This document shows, in pieces, positions 13,371-14,926 of a stretch of DNA of 14,926 nucleotides. The DNA comes from Gammaproteobacteria bacterium (GTDB lineage Bacteria; Pseudomonadota; Gammaproteobacteria; SZUA-152): the NCBI GenBank assembly GCA_030613605.1, contig JAUWLO010000023.1, positions 1 to 14,926 on the forward strand. The letters are read 5' to 3'. The position numbers and the translations under genes were made by a program. Under the pieces are notes generated by a model. That model had not been told where the DNA came from. It made no database searches and saw nothing but the letters and a program-made list of their open reading frames with translations. Within the stretch, counting starts at the first letter, position 1; the number at the start of each line of letters is the position of its first letter.

Positions 13371-14926
13371 ATGCCTAGAAAATATAAATCCTTACGAAAT
13401 GTTCTGATATCCATCATTCTCCTGATGGGGCTGGTGTCGGCTGGCCTAATTGCAGTCAGTGAAAATATATTTCATGGCCTGGTGCGTGAAAGTGAGCACA
13501 CGGCCATGTCCGATCTGGTCTGGTTAAAGGTGGACGATCTTATAAATGAACATTTTGATAAGACCAAAAAATTAGGGCTTAGCCTGCAAGGTGATTCGGT
13601 TATTCGAAAGTCATTTAGGGAAAGTGATTTTGATGCTGTAACAACGCTTCTCAATAGCCAGTTCCATCAATATTTTGTGACCGCTGGGATTGTTGACCTT
13701 AAAAAAATATACATATTAGATAAAAAATATAATTATTTCTCAGAATCCACAGAGATTATTGGGAAAACTGAAGGTGGCAATTTGCCTTGTATGGGTGTCC
13801 TGGTGCAGGCCAGGGCCCGTAAAGGTGCAGAAAGACTCAGGCCTATGCACGCTCTTTGTTCGCAGGTTGACCAACACTATAATTTTCTAACAATTGTCCC
13901 CATTGGAACGCTAAGTCCAAAGGGTTACGTGATGATTTTGACTGACTTTTCGTCTGTATTGAAAGGTATAGAAAAAGATTTGGGGATGCCGGTGTTATTG
14001 CGTTACCCCGATGGTGCGAGTGCTTACCAGTCTGATTCCTGGGATGAGTTGGGTATGTCTGAGGCACATATAAGCGTTAAGCATGACTTGAAAGGTGATG
14101 ATGGAAACGTTGTGCTTCAAGTGGACGTCAGGCGCAATATCTCAGCGTTTCAACAGCAATGGGATAAAATGGGGTTGTATGTCACGTTGGCTTCGATTGG
14201 TTTTATTGTGTTGGCAATCCTGATTGCTTTTTTTGTTTTAAGAAAAGGTTTTTACCCTCTCGAACAACTTAGACTTGCAGCAGAGCGATTGAGTCAGGGT
14301 GTTTTCCAGAAGGTATCAATAACGTCATACCCGGAAATCGATATTCCAATTCAGTCATTCAATAAAATGGCTGAAAAAATCACCCAGCTTATTGAAGAAA
14401 TGGAAGGTGAGATACGGGTACGAAAATCTGCGGAAAAAGAATTAGAAAACCATCGTGATCATTTAGAAATGCTGGTGAAAGAGCGAACAGAAGATCTGGC
14501 GATTGCACGTGATGCAGCTATGGCAGCAAGTAATGCCAAAGGAACATTTTTAGCTAACATGAGTCATGAACTGAGGACACCTCTTAATGCAATCATTGGT
14601 TATAGTGAGTTAGCCCAGGAAGATATTGAGGGCGGAGAAACGGCTGCAACGATCGAAGATCTGAATAAAATCATTAATTCTGGTAGACATTTAACTGAGC
14701 TGATAAACGGAATTCTCGATCTATCAAAAATCGAAGCAGGCAAAATGGAAGTGGAATATACCGAGTTTGAATTAACCCCATTTTTACGTAGCACTATTGA
14801 TACGGTTAAGCCGCTAATCAAAGAAAAAAATAATACGTTTGAGATGGAAGTTTCGGAAGATATTGATATATTGAACGCAGATGAAACCAAACTTCGTCAA
14901 TCCATTATCAATCTGCTGAGTAATGC
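13371..14926 (+). CDS. Partial membrane sensor histidine kinase
   Basis: The frame is open from the ATG at 13371 to the window edge (518 codons, no stop); an in-frame TAA lies shortly upstream, so the ATG is the first one available. The nearest Shine-Dalgarno-like sequence (GGGAAGG) is 17 nt away, rather far. TM1 lies at about 11-30 and TM2 at about 268-290, enclosing a periplasmic sensor of about 235 residues with two cysteines (Cys140 in GGNLPCMG, Cys163 in MHALCSQ) that could form a disulfide. A HAMP-like region (291-345) and a coiled coil (345-390) lead to the HisKA domain, with SHELRTPLNAIIGYSEL and phosphoacceptor His399. The ATPase domain begins before the cut; the N-box starts at ADETKLRQSIINLLSN. 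Receiver or HPt domains beyond the edge are possible, since this H-box style is common in hybrid kinases. No response regulator gene is seen in the window. Confidence 0.92.
   Translation, partial: MPRKYKSLRNVLISIILLMGLVSAGLIAVSENIFHGLVRESEHTAMSDLVWLKVDDLINEHFDKTKKLGLSLQGDSVIRKSFRESDFDAVTTLLNSQFHQYFVTAGIVDLKKIYILDKKYNYFSESTEIIGKTEGGNLPCMGVLVQARARKGAERLRPMHALCSQVDQHYNFLTIVPIGTLSPKGYVMILTDFSSVLKGIEKDLGMPVLLRYPDGASAYQSDSWDELGMSEAHISVKHDLKGDDGNVVLQVDVRRNISAFQQQWDKMGLYVTLASIGFIVLAILIAFFVLRKGFYPLEQLRLAAERLSQGVFQKVSITSYPEIDIPIQSFNKMAEKITQLIEEMEGEIRVRKSAEKELENHRDHLEMLVKERTEDLAIARDAAMAASNAKGTFLANMSHELRTPLNAIIGYSELAQEDIEGGETAATIEDLNKIINSGRHLTELINGILDLSKIEAGKMEVEYTEFELTPFLRSTIDTVKPLIKEKNNTFEMEVSEDIDILNADETKLRQSIINLLSN

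Overview
The window looks like chromosomal DNA of a gammaproteobacterium. ProS is very close to the enterobacterial type, with the editing insertion, and NadC, a SulP transporter, a Sel1-repeat protein and GGDEF-EAL and histidine-kinase signalling proteins are all in styles common in that class. I cannot resolve the order or genus. No tRNA, rRNA, CRISPR array, transposase or phage gene is visible. Genes run off both ends of the window.

Layout. Positions 1-842 (minus) hold the N-terminal part of a lipoprotein with a duplicated Tyr/Trp-rich module and an Arg/Glu-rich hexapeptide tail. A tightly packed minus-strand block follows from 5661 down to 933. In transcription order it is a SAM-dependent methyltransferase, nadC (8-nt overlap), a small NrfJ-like lipoprotein, proS and a lytic transglycosylase. 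A 370-bp gene-free region (5662-6031) with several inverted repeats separates this block from two plus-strand genes: a secreted PstS-like solute-binding protein and a membrane-anchored GGDEF-EAL protein. A SulP anion transporter (9590-11119) lies on the minus strand, convergent with the GGDEF-EAL gene. Its promoter region, shared with the divergent Sel1 gene, carries a strong dyad. The plus strand then has the Sel1-repeat protein, an unrecognised alpha-helical protein, a terminator-like hairpin, a secreted single-domain rhodanese, and a sensor histidine kinase cut off by the window edge.

How the genes may work together. The left half is housekeeping: NAD synthesis, prolyl-tRNA charging and cell-wall turnover. 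The right half contains two pairs with the same logic, each a small secreted protein directly upstream of a two-TM signalling protein with a large periplasmic domain. The first is a PstS-like binding protein next to a GGDEF-EAL protein with all catalytic motifs intact. It resembles in arrangement the Vibrio cholerae NspS-MbaA system but has a different type of binding protein. The second is a periplasmic rhodanese next to a histidine kinase whose sensor domain has two cysteines. Both pairings are inferred from gene order and predicted location; nothing in the sequence proves that the partners interact. They are the best candidates here for an undescribed signalling system.
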